Positions 8,493 to 19,048 of a DNA stretch of 64,000 nucleotides are shown one piece after another. Source of the stretch: Mameliella sp. CS4 (lineage in GTDB: Bacteria; Pseudomonadota; Alphaproteobacteria; Rhodobacterales; Rhodobacteraceae); assembly GCF_019392335.1 (NCBI RefSeq), contig NZ_JAHXRQ010000003.1, positions 62,001 to 126,000 on the forward strand. Reading direction: 5' to 3'. Numbering within the stretch: the stretch's first letter is position 1; each line of letters begins with the position of its first letter. The notes beneath the pieces are model-generated. The model was given only the letters and a program-made list of their open reading frames with translations. It was not told the origin of the DNA and did no database searches. A program made the position numbers and the translations under genes.

Positions 8493-9437
8493 TCAGGCGC
8501 TCTTACGGAACTGGATGACGGGGGTAGTCAGGCCCAGTTTCGTACGCAGTTGCGTGGGCAGCATCCGGCTGGAGGAAATGCGCGGCTTGGTCATTTCCGG
8601 GATCAGGCGTTCCACACCATTGTAGAGTGCGAGATACTCGTCGTAGTTGTCGAAGTTCTTGCGCGCTGCGTAATCGACGAAGGTTTCCGCCGCCGCGCCG
8701 TTGGCAAGGATCTCTTCATGGCTCTCGGTTTCGACATGGTAGACCTTGAAGCGGCCGCCCAACTCTGTTGCCGGGACAAAGTCGATGGTCGACCCGTTGA
8801 CCAGGGCAGAGGCATTCACCACCAGACCGTCAAGGATCATGCCGTGATCCGCGGTGACAGTCAGGTCGCTGTGGGGCAAACCGTCGCCAAGCGCGCCCGC
8901 GCTGATGCGAACCATCTGCTTGCCGGTCTCGCTGAAGAGGCTGCTCAGGGTCTGGACGCCCACCCATTTGATCGTCGTTTCAGACCCGTCTGCCGTGCGG
9001 ATCGTGTCGCCGATGGCCAGGTCCTCTACCTTGCGCTCACCCTGTGCGGTGTCGATCAGCGTGCCTTCTGCAAAGCAGTAGGCGTAGGGCGCGTCGCTCG
9101 TCAGGTTGATGGTGGAACTCAGCACGCCAGCGAGAGGCTCGCCTTCGGGATACCACAGGTAGGTCGTTCCGCCCTGCGAGAAGGCCACGACGGGTTTCGA
9201 ATCGAGTTCGATGCCGCCCAGGCCGAGCGTCGCCGCCGTCCCTTGACCGATGTAGGAAAAGCCCGAGCCATTGAAGGTGGCGGTATCCGCGGTTTCGAAG
9301 GCATCGTCATCGTCGACGAAAGTGGCCGTACCCAGTTCCGGACCATAGGGCAGCAACCCGACGTCCAGGACGCCACCGACGGTAAGAGCAACGCCGCCGG
9401 TATACTCATGCACGTTGGCAAGGTCGATTGTTGACAT
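8493..9437 (-). CDS. Hint-domain protein 1 (variable N domain + C-terminal Hint)
   Basis: A 314-residue protein with a two-part layout. Residues 1-120 are a beta-rich, Gly/Asp/Thr-rich domain with no recognised family and no signal peptide. A Hint (Hedgehog/intein) domain begins at Cys121 in YCFAEGTLIDT. Block A continues VEDLAIGDTIRTADG, block B is LTVTADHGM (Thr195, His198), and the VYHVETESHEEILANGA segment matches the end of a Hint fold. The Asn-plus-nucleophile splice junction of inteins is absent. A conserved tail follows (FDNYDEYL...IPEM..PRISSSR). AGGAG sits 7 bases before the ATG. Known Hint domains catalyse an N-to-S acyl shift at the first Cys; cleavage here is inferred. Confidence 0.88.
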   Translation of the reverse strand: MSTIDLANVHEYTGGVALTVGGVLDVGLLPYGPELGTATFVDDDDAFETADTATFNGSGFSYIGQGTAATLGLGGIELDSKPVVAFSQGGTTYLWYPEGEPLAGVLSSTINLTSDAPYAYCFAEGTLIDTAQGERKVEDLAIGDTIRTADGSETTIKWVGVQTLSSLFSETGKQMVRISAGALGDGLPHSDLTVTADHGMILDGLVVNASALVNGSTIDFVPATELGGRFKVYHVETESHEEILANGAAAETFVDYAARKNFDNYDEYLALYNGVERLIPEMTKPRISSSRMLPTQLRTKLGLTTPVIQFRKSA

Positions 9438-10213
9438 GAAATTCTCCTATACATCACACCATAAAGATCAGGGCTCTGAAGAGTCCTGCCTTGCAGACAC
9501 GCCGATACGCTTTCCGAAGTTTGCGCTGACGCCTTCGGATGAGTATGGATTCGCTCCCGCATGAGAAGAGTTACTCCAGCGGTTTTAACGCGGTCAACCG
9601 AATTGATACATCTTGCACTATGATTTTTAGTACACCTAAGGTTGCATTTTTTGAGAGTGAAACCTGACTGGTGAGTGTATATGTTTGCAAGGTTAGGCGT
9701 GAGTCGGCAAAATTTTCGGACGATCTTAGGGCGGATCCATAGTGCAATGATGAGCTTCCCTCACGGGTGGATCACGGTGGCAAGTTGTGAGGCTGGAAGG
9801 CGACGTGATATAAACAACTTTAGATTGTATAAGTGGGAGCCCGCCATTTTTGGGGAGAGGAATCCATTGGCGGGAGGAGAAATGAAAAAATGATATAGTT
9901 GTTTGGCTTCCTTCTGAGCGCAATCGATGCGTTCAAGCAGTGGTTTGCTGCGGATGACAGACGGACCAGTCGGCTGTGCGCGGTTGTGTCAAACCCCGGC
10001 TCTTGCCAAAGGCCAAGCGGACATGACGTCACGACGCCGACAGGTGCCTGGACATCCTCGTGGGTCGTCATCACGAAGGACGGGCATTGGCGAACACGGC
10101 GGGGACGGTCGCCCGTCGAGAGCGTGACGGTGCGGGGACAGTACTAGATGCCACTCGAGGCGAGACGCTCCCGAAGAGTCGGGCTTTCTGCCGACCCAGG
10201 GGGCTCTATGCGA
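9438..10213. other. Long AT-richer intergenic region, 776 bp
   Basis: No confident gene is seen. Visible features are a TTGACC-type -35-like box (minus strand, near 9600) upstream of Hint gene 1, a GCCCGCCA/TGGCGGG inverted repeat at 9840-9874, and a three-codon reading frame (ATG AAA AAA TGA, 9882-9893) behind a near-perfect GGAGGAG. A TTG-started frame of 82 codons (9899-10147, plus) has no recognisable features. The section 9590-9900 is visibly less G+C-rich than its surroundings, which fits decayed or transferred DNA. Confidence 0.5.
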
Positions 10214-11158
10214 TCATGCAGCTGTGTTGGGCAGGTCTTCTGCAAAACCGGCCCGCCGCTGGATGCCGAGGCGCGACGCGATGTGCGCCGGCAGGTGCCG
10301 CGCGCTTGATATCCGGGGACGGGGCATTTCCGGGATGATCCGCTCGACGCGGTACAGCCTGAGGTACGCGTCGAAATTGTCGAACCGGCGCCGGTCTCGG
10401 TAGTTGATATAGGTCTCAGAGGGCGCGCCATTGGCCAGGATCACCTCATGCGCCTCCGTCTCGACATGGTAGACCGTGAGGCTCTCGGGCAGCTCCGGGG
10501 CAGGCACGAAGTCAATCGTCGTCCCGTTCACCAGTGCCGAGGCGTTGATGACCAGCCCGTCGATCACCAGGCCGTGGTCGGCGGTGACGGTAAGATCGCT
10601 GAGCGGCAGCCCGCTGCCCAGGGCGCCCGCGCGGATGCACACCAGCCGACGGCCCCTGCGGGGGACGACCAGTCTTTGCCTCCCGATCCAATGGACCCGA
10701 GCCACCCCGCCGCTGGCGGTCCACAGGCGGTCCCCGATCCAAAGGCTCTCGACCTGGACGGGGCCGTCTTCGGTGTCGATCATCGTGCCGGATACGAAAC
10801 AGTCGGGGTAGTCGCTGGTGTCCAGCGTGTCCAGGTTCAACGGGCTGGGAAAGGTGTAGTCGGCGAGGTTGTCGGTCAGCGGGATGGGAATAAAGCTGTA
10901 CCCGTTGGTCAGGGCAAAAACGGGCAGGTTGACCGTGCCGCCCCCGGCCTTGGTCACGTCGACATTGCCCAGGTAGGTGCAATTGCTGCTGTTGATGCCA
11001 TTGACCCGATAGATCAGCGTGTCGCCGGTTTCAAAGCTGTTATCGACCTCCAGCTCGACCACTTCCAGCAGGCTGGGCTCTGTCCCCGATCCGCCCAGCG
11101 TGACGGTTCCCGAGGTGCCCAGATAGTAGCCCGAGCTTTGAAACTGGAAGGTTCCCAT
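10214..11158 (-). CDS. Hint-domain protein 2
   Basis: A 314-residue paralogue of the neighbouring Hint proteins. Residues 1-119 form a variable domain sharing a weak FETGDT...NG...YLG pattern with Hint protein 1 but otherwise different. The Hint domain starts at Cys120 (DCFVSGTMIDT), has block B LTVTADHGL, and ends VYHVETEAHEVILANGAPSE with no C-terminal splice Asn. The conserved tail IPEMPRPRISSARHLP follows, then a unique 20-residue end. No signal peptide or RTX repeats are visible, so any export route is unknown. A 50-base stretch (10425-10474) is identical to the matching part of Hint gene 4. Confidence 0.87.
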   Translation of the reverse strand: MGTFQFQSSGYYLGTSGTVTLGGSGTEPSLLEVVELEVDNSFETGDTLIYRVNGINSSNCTYLGNVDVTKAGGGTVNLPVFALTNGYSFIPIPLTDNLADYTFPSPLNLDTLDTSDYPDCFVSGTMIDTEDGPVQVESLWIGDRLWTASGGVARVHWIGRQRLVVPRRGRRLVCIRAGALGSGLPLSDLTVTADHGLVIDGLVINASALVNGTTIDFVPAPELPESLTVYHVETEAHEVILANGAPSETYINYRDRRRFDNFDAYLRLYRVERIIPEMPRPRISSARHLPAHIASRLGIQRRAGFAEDLPNTAA

Positions 11159-11243
11159 GACGTGTTCGTCCTCTCGTTACCCATGCGGCGGGGGCCTTCG
11201 GCAAGGCCTGCTGCCAATCATACTGTTGTGTCCGGCGCACTTG

Positions 11244-12170
11244 TCAGGCTCGCCTTGCCTCTCTTGCGTTTGGTCGCGGCGCGACGCCAAGGTCTAGCCG
11301 CGCGCGGATCGCCTCCGGCAATTGGCGCCGGCACGAGATCCGTGGGTACGCCATCTCGGGGATGATCCGCTCGACCCCATAGAGATCCAGGTACGCACCG
11401 AAATTGTCGTAGGCGCGACGACCGCGGTAGTCGATGAAGGTTTCCGAGGGCGCGCCATTGGCGAGGATCACCTCATGGCCGTCCGTTTCGACGTGGTAGA
11501 CGGTCAATGTCTCGGGGAGGTCCGACAGCGGCATCCACTCGATGCTGTCCCCGTTCACGAGCGCCGAGGCATTGACCAGGCACCCCTCTACCAGCAAGGC
11601 GTGGTCGGCGGTCACGACAAGGTCACGGAATGGCTGTTGTGGTCCAAGCGCCCCGGCTCTGACACGCACAATATGGGCAACGCGAGCGGAAACGGTTTGC
11701 CGCGCCAGCCAGCGCAGGGGCAGGGCCGTGCCGTCATTGGAGAGGACCCAATCCCCGATCTCCAGGTCTTCGATCGGGCGTTCCCCGCCGGGCGTGGCGA
11801 TCAGCGTGCCTGCTGCAAAACAGTTGACCACGTAGATTTCGGATGAGGTCGTCGAGGTCGACCCGGCGGTCAGCGGGAAATCGTCAAGCTCGCCGTTGTG
11901 GGGCACGTAGTACAACCCGTTCGGGGCGGAGAAGCTGGGATCGTAGCGAAAGACGCCGAATTGTTGCCCGTTGTGTTCGATCACGTAACCCGAAAAGGTG
12001 TAGTCCGAGGTGTTCCAGTGATCGACACCGGCATCCACCAGCCCGTCCTCGTCGATATCGGTCACATCACGGCTCAGACTGTTGTTTGACGGAAAGGTCC
12101 AGGACAGCGTGCCGCCGCTGTCTACGCCGGAAAATGCATAATAATTTGTAAATGTGGTCGTGGTCGCCAT
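11244..12170 (-). CDS. Hint-domain protein 3
   Basis: A 308-residue paralogue. Its N-terminal domain (1-116) begins with FTNYYAFSG and contains DIDEDGLVDAGVDHW; it is clearly related to that of Hint protein 4 (FANYYFHGF..., DSGVNDGMTDVGAALDW) but not to proteins 1 and 2. The Hint domain starts at Cys117 (NCFAAGTLIAT); block B is VVTADHALL, and the end is VYHVETDGHEVILANGAPSE. The leader GGAGAATTTCATG is identical to that of Hint gene 1, which suggests shared control or recent duplication. The family tail is present (IPEMAYPRISCRRQLP). Confidence 0.87.
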   Translation of the reverse strand: MATTTTFTNYYAFSGVDSGGTLSWTFPSNNSLSRDVTDIDEDGLVDAGVDHWNTSDYTFSGYVIEHNGQQFGVFRYDPSFSAPNGLYYVPHNGELDDFPLTAGSTSTTSSEIYVVNCFAAGTLIATPGGERPIEDLEIGDWVLSNDGTALPLRWLARQTVSARVAHIVRVRAGALGPQQPFRDLVVTADHALLVEGCLVNASALVNGDSIEWMPLSDLPETLTVYHVETDGHEVILANGAPSETFIDYRGRRAYDNFGAYLDLYGVERIIPEMAYPRISCRRQLPEAIRARLDLGVAPRPNAREARRA

Positions 12171-12353
12171 GAAATTCTCCCCGGGTGACAGTCGGAAATC
12201 CGTGCAACTCGCTATGACAACAGGTTAACCGATTCGCCGCGCATCGCCAGAACTTTGCCGTTGGCTTTGCCTCCGGGGGCGGCGGGGCCTCGTCGCGCGG
12301 CAGGGAGAGCGCCTAGGTGTGAAGTCTCAGTAGGTTGTTCACCCGACGCGGGG

Positions 12354-12626
12354 TTAGGCAGAAATCGTGCCCAGTAAATCCGGGGCGCCGTCAGCGGTCA
12401 ATCCGACCAGTTCATAGGCGCCGCTGGTCAGCACGCTGGACACGGTCCATGTCACGTCGTTGCCGACCGCAGTGCTGGTGTCATTGCTGCCGTCGGCACC
12501 GTCGCTGACCACAGAGGTGATCGCGTTCGGCCCCTGCATCTGGAAGTCGCCGTTCACGTCGGTCCCGCCGGCGACATAAATATGCGTAAGGCTTTGCGAT
12601 ACCGGGGGACAATCCTCTGGAACCGA
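12354..12626 (-). pseudogene. Possible gene remnant within the Hint array
   Basis: The minus strand is open from just after a TGA (12627-12629) to a TAA at 12354, with no ATG; the only start-like codon is GTG 12557. The translated text (…VNGDFQMQGPNAITSVV…, …ELVGLTADGAPDLLGTISA) is low in charge, rich in Thr/Ser/Gly/Val, and resembles the beta-rich N-terminal domains of the neighbouring Hint proteins in composition. It may be the relic of a fifth N-terminal domain or surface protein. No homologue was recognised, and it could be non-coding. Confidence 0.35.
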
Positions 12627-12724
12627 TAGTCACGCGGACGATCGCCCGCAGGTTCGGCTTGGGTCCCGGTCGCGATGAATGGGCGCCACGCGAAAGGCTG
12701 GCGGCGCCCCGGTGCTGGCTGAGG

Positions 12725-13060
12725 TCAGTCGGCCCGCGTCGTCAGGGCGACCTCGTTTGCGATCCGCGCACGTTTGGCCGCGGCGTCCTGTTCGATAATC
12801 GGGCCGATGCGGAAGGCGTCCACGATCCACCAGATGACAAAGGCCAGCAGCATCGGGATGCCGATGATGAAATAGGCCAGCAGCAGCCCGCCCCAGAGCA
12901 GGATCAGCTGGACGATGGCGGTGCCGACGCGGCCCAGGTAGAACCGATGGGCGGCAAACCCGCTGAGGAAGAACCACAGCAAATAGGCCGTTGTCGAGGA
13001 CTTCTTTTCATTGGTTAGTTTCTGTTCGACCAGCATTTGCTGTTGCGTGGAAAGTTCCAA
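12725..13060 (-). CDS. TM2-domain membrane protein
   Basis: A 111-residue protein with the TM2 domain pattern: a charged N-terminal stretch, then AYLLWFFLSGFAAHRFYLGR and two further hydrophobic segments with the final DAFRIGP. TM2 proteins are small inner-membrane proteins of unknown biochemical role. I choose a TTG start at 13060 because AGGAG lies 7 bases upstream and the resulting MELSTQQQMLVEQ is family-like; ATG 13036 is the alternative. It lies between Hint gene 4 (upstream) and the remnant (downstream), all on the minus strand. Confidence 0.82.
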   Translation of the reverse strand: MELSTQQQMLVEQKLTNEKKSSTTAYLLWFFLSGFAAHRFYLGRVGTAIVQLILLWGGLLLAYFIIGIPMLLAFVIWWIVDAFRIGPIIEQDAAAKRARIANEVALTTRAD

Positions 13061-13145
13061 TCCATGTCTCCTGAGCGTCTGAAATCCCTGTGTTGATGCA
13101 GGATGAAAGGTGAATACGGCATAAATATGGGAGCAATTGGGAAGA

Positions 13146-13163
13146 GGCCCCGGGGCAGGGGCC
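13146..13163 (-). terminator. Weak hairpin after Hint gene 4
   Basis: GGCCCC/GGGGCC arms with a six-base loop, about 35 bp after the stop of Hint gene 4 on the minus strand. The following sequence is only moderately T-rich (TCTTCCC), so termination is possible but not certain. Confidence 0.35.
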
Positions 13164-13196
13164 GCCTCGATTTCGCGTTTCGATCTGGCTGGGGGC

Positions 13197-14099
13197 TCAG
13201 GCGCGGAGCGCGCTATCGGAATGTGATATTTCGATCCCAAGACGCGCCCGGATTCCCGCCGGAAGATGCCGTGCGCTGGAAATTCGGGGCGCGCGCATCT
13301 CGGGAACGATCCTCTCGCAGCCGTAGAGGCCGAGATATTCGTCATGGTTCTCAAAGGACCGTCGGTCGCGGTAGTCGATGAATGTCTCCGAAGGTGCGCC
13401 ATTGGCCAGGATCACCTCATGCGCCTCCGTCTCGACATGGTAGACGGTGAAAGTCTCGGGCAGCTCTGACCGGGGCACGAAGTCAATCGTCGTCCCATTC
13501 ACCAGCGCCGAGGCGTTGATCACATACCCGTCGATGACCATGCCGTGGTCGGCGGTGACCGTGAGGTCGGTGTGGGGCAGGCCATTGCCCAAGGCCCCGG
13601 CGCGGATGCGGACAAGCGATGTCTTGGGGGCGCCGATCCGATTGTGCACCGTCTGTCGACCGATCCATTTCACGGGCACGGTCCGACCTTCGGCAGTCTG
13701 CACGAGGTCACCGATCGAAAGGTCCTGAACAGGGATTTCCCGGTCCGGTCCGGCAATCATCGTGCCTTGTGCAAAGCAATAAACGTATGTCGCGGGAGAG
13801 GTGTCCGGGGACACCAATTGTCCGTTCAGGCCAGCATCGTTGGACAGTGTGTAGTAGCTGCCGTCGTCCAACAGGACGATCGGATCGCCATTGCCGGAAA
13901 AGCCGTAGAGCGTCACGCCGCCGGTGTGGTCGGACCAGTCGAGAGCTGCACCGACATCTGTCATTCCATCGTTTACACCGCTGTCGGCGGTATCGAACAG
14001 CGTGCTATTGGGGCCGGCTGGGAAGCTGTAGGTGGTGGCTCCGCTTGGAGCGGAAAACCCGTGGAAATAATAATTGGCGAAGGTTTCTGAATTTGGCAT
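13197..14099 (-). CDS. Hint-domain protein 4
   Basis: A 300-residue paralogue, transcriptionally the first of the array. The N-terminal domain (1-107) is related to that of Hint protein 3. The Hint domain starts at Cys108 (YCFAQGTMIAG), has block A VQDLSIGDLVQTAEG, block B LTVTADHGM and the end VYHVETEAHEVILANGAPSE. Tail: FENHDEYLGLYGCERIVPEM...PRISSARHLP. GGGAG lies 6 bases before the ATG. The bases 13396-13445 are identical to part of Hint gene 2, implying recent duplication or gene conversion of the 3' half. Confidence 0.87.
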   Translation of the reverse strand: MPNSETFANYYFHGFSAPSGATTYSFPAGPNSTLFDTADSGVNDGMTDVGAALDWSDHTGGVTLYGFSGNGDPIVLLDDGSYYTLSNDAGLNGQLVSPDTSPATYVYCFAQGTMIAGPDREIPVQDLSIGDLVQTAEGRTVPVKWIGRQTVHNRIGAPKTSLVRIRAGALGNGLPHTDLTVTADHGMVIDGYVINASALVNGTTIDFVPRSELPETFTVYHVETEAHEVILANGAPSETFIDYRDRRSFENHDEYLGLYGCERIVPEMRAPRISSARHLPAGIRARLGIEISHSDSALRA

Positions 14100-14218
14100 C
14101 TCTACTCCCTGTCTCGTGTGACGTTGCCGTCAAACAATCTGGGCCGTCAACTCTTATCTCCCGTCCCGTGTGGTGCCCATAGGCGTCGGTGGACCGAGCC
14201 GCCTCGCTGTGTCGGACG

Positions 14219-14249
14219 AAAAAAAAGGGGCGCTGAAAAGCGCCCCTTT
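14219..14249 (-). terminator. Strong rho-independent terminator of acnA
   Basis: Read on the minus strand, AAAGGGGCGCT, a TTTC loop, AGCGCCCC and then eight T residues. It is an eight-base-pair G+C stem or longer, 19 bp past the acnA stop. Confidence 0.92.
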
Positions 14250-14267
14250 CGATCATGTTTCCGAAGC

Positions 14268-17027
<2,760 letters not shown>

Positions 17028-17346
17028 GGGCAATGCCTCCGATGGGGTGACGAGAATATTCCTTGCGCCTCTCTTGCCGAAAGCCGGTGACTCAATCAAG
17101 GGGGGTGCGTCGTTTTTGTATACCGTTGCACACAATTTTGCCGGGCCGGGGCGCCGGACCCGTGCCGCGCGGTCCGGTTGCCTTTCAACCATGCAGCCTG
17201 CCTGGGCCCTGACCGCTGTGCAATCCCGGGTGCGGCGGGCGCGGGTGGGGCAAAACCTGTCACGCAATCTCCCAAAACCTTGATTGGCATTCGAGAACGC
17301 GCTTGGGTAGACCCGGACGGGGGAACGAGACAAGGGCAAGGCACTC
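17028..17346. promoter_or_regulatory. Divergent control region, acnA / DUF1223 gene
   Basis: A 319-bp gap between two divergent start codons that should carry promoters for both. An AT-richer patch at about 17110-17145 (containing GTATAC and CACACAATTTTG) is the likeliest acnA promoter area, but no box can be assigned with confidence. No gene is seen here. Confidence 0.4.
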
Positions 17347-18042
17347 ATGCGCAGCATTGCAGGTATGGTGGCGGCGGGCTGGATCGCGCTGGCAGGGGCG
17401 GTCAGCGCCCAGGATAACCCGGTCGTGGTCGAGCTTTTCACCTCGCAGGGCTGCTCCTCCTGTCCACCGGCGGATGCCATCCTGGCCGAGCTGAGCGACC
17501 GCGACGACGTGATCCCGCTGGCGCTGCATGTCGATTACTGGGACTACATCGGCTGGAAAGACGCCTTTGCCCAGAACGCCTTTACCAAGCGGCAAAAGGC
17601 CTATGCCCGCACCGGCGGATGGAAGATGATCTATACGCCGCAGATGGTCATCAACGGCGAGGACGATGTCGTCGGCTCACGTCCGATGAAACTGTCCAAG
17701 CTGATCCGCAAACATGCCGAACAGCCGGCGCATGTGAGCCTGTCGGTCACCCGTGACGGCGATGCCATTGTCATTCGCGCCGAGGCGCTGCAAGCGATGC
17801 GGCCCTGCGACGTGCATGTCGTGCGGTATGACCCGGCCGAGGAAATCACCATCACCCGGGGCGAGAACGCGGGTCACACGCTGACCTATACCAATATCGC
17901 GCGCCGCTGGGACGTGGTGGCCCGCTGGGACGGGCAGGGGCCCTACGAGGGTCGCGTGACCGTGGGGGCGGACACGCCCGTGGTTGTGCTGGTGCAGGAC
18001 CCGAAGGATGGTCACATCGTGGCGGCGGCCCGCTTGCGCTGA
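17347..18042 (+). CDS. DUF1223 secreted thioredoxin-like protein
   Basis: A 231-residue protein with a signal peptide (about residues 1-21, ending SAQ) and the DUF1223 hallmark ELFTSQGCSSCPPAD, whose CxxC-type pair suggests a thiol redox role. HVDYWDYIGWKDAFA and YTPQMVING are further family motifs. It probably acts in the periplasm. It is divergent from acnA. Its last 31 bases overlap the end of the convergent acyltransferase gene. Confidence 0.9.
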   Translation: MRSIAGMVAAGWIALAGAVSAQDNPVVVELFTSQGCSSCPPADAILAELSDRDDVIPLALHVDYWDYIGWKDAFAQNAFTKRQKAYARTGGWKMIYTPQMVINGEDDVVGSRPMKLSKLIRKHAEQPAHVSLSVTRDGDAIVIRAEALQAMRPCDVHVVRYDPAEEITITRGENAGHTLTYTNIARRWDVVARWDGQGPYEGRVTVGADTPVVVLVQDPKDGHIVAAARLR

Positions 18043-18980
18043 CGCTTCATCTGGCGCTTGGGTTTCCAGCGCCGGTGCGTCCACATCCATTGCCCCGGAT
18101 CCTCCTTGATCCGCGCCTCCAGCCGCCGCGTCGCCTCGCGCATCATCTCGACCGGATCACCGTGCTCGATCGGTTCTTCGAGGATGGCGTCAAAGCCATA
18201 GCGGTCCGCGCGGCGGATGCCGAAATAGGGGATCAGCAGCGCCCCGGTCTTGAGCGCGATATCCGCCGGAGAGGTCACGGTGGGGGCCGGTTGACCCAGG
18301 AAATCTATCGGCACGCCGGAGCCGTCGAAGACGTCAAAGACCATCGCAAGGACACCGCCGCCGCGCACATGGCGCAGAAGGGCCTTCAGCCCGCCGGGCC
18401 CCTGGACAAAGACCGGTTCCGCCACGTCGCGATAGTTCTGGACGTAACGCGCGTTGGAATAGGGGTTCGACATGGCCCGCAAAAGCCCGCCCACCTCGTA
18501 GCCGCGCGCCACCAGCGCGCAGCGCGCGCAGATCGGGTTTCCGTAATGCCCGGAAAGCAGCAAGACCGGCCGCCCCTCGGCCCGGGCTTTTTCAAAGGCG
18601 GCCAGGCCGGGGCCGCCGACCGGGTAGGCGGCGCCCCGTTGCAGCATCTCGGTGGGGTCGTAATTCTCGATGAAGGCGCGGGCGAGGTTGTCGATGGCGG
18701 CATCGGCGATGCGGCGTCTTTCCTCGGGTGGGGTGTCGGGCCAGACGTGGTCGATGTTGGCCTCGACCCGGTCGTAGTACCCCAACGCAGGGGCCACGGC
18801 GTGGCGCACGATCCAGCTGGCCAGGTTCAGCCGGCGGCGCACGGGCAACAGGCGCAGCGCCCCGACAAAGATGTTCAGCCCGACGTCGGACAGGCGGTCC
18901 TGCCAGGTGCCGTGGACGACCTCGGGTTCCGCCTTGGGTTTGCCCGACTTCTCCGTTTTTGCCGTGTCCTTGCCGCTCAC
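18012..18980 (-). CDS. LpxL/HtrB-family acyltransferase
   Basis: A 322-residue protein of the lipid A late acyltransferase family (lauroyl/myristoyl transfer to lipid A or related lipids). Family landmarks are VLLLSGHYGNP, the FVQGPGGLKALLRHVRGGGVLAMVFD stretch and the C-terminal QWMWTHRRWK. The usual catalytic H-x4-D/E pair is not intact: His145 is followed by YGNPI, so the acid position is Ile150. It may use another acid or have altered activity. It begins with GTG after GAGAGG. The 3' end overlaps the convergent DUF1223 gene by 31 bp. Confidence 0.85.
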   Translation of the reverse strand: MSGKDTAKTEKSGKPKAEPEVVHGTWQDRLSDVGLNIFVGALRLLPVRRRLNLASWIVRHAVAPALGYYDRVEANIDHVWPDTPPEERRRIADAAIDNLARAFIENYDPTEMLQRGAAYPVGGPGLAAFEKARAEGRPVLLLSGHYGNPICARCALVARGYEVGGLLRAMSNPYSNARYVQNYRDVAEPVFVQGPGGLKALLRHVRGGGVLAMVFDVFDGSGVPIDFLGQPAPTVTSPADIALKTGALLIPYFGIRRADRYGFDAILEEPIEHGDPVEMMREATRRLEARIKEDPGQWMWTHRRWKPKRQMKRQRKRAAATM

Positions 18981-19048
18981 CGGGGGCCTCTCGTACAGAT
19001 CGCCCCCGTTCTATGCAGGGCGGTGCCGGGCGGCAAGGGGCGGGGGCA

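Noticed and set aside
9899..10147. An 82-codon TTG-started frame as a gene
   Set aside because: No ribosome site suited to the TTG, no recognisable motif, and it overlaps another frame of similar length.
8493..14099. Self-splicing inteins inserted in host proteins
   Set aside because: The Hint domains are at the C-terminus, lack the terminal Asn and +1 nucleophile, and no C-extein follows, so protein splicing proper is not expected.
8493..14099. Polymorphic toxin array with Hint-released toxins
   Set aside because: In such toxins the variable toxin lies after the Hint domain and an immunity gene follows; here the variable part precedes Hint, the tail is conserved and no immunity-like genes were seen.
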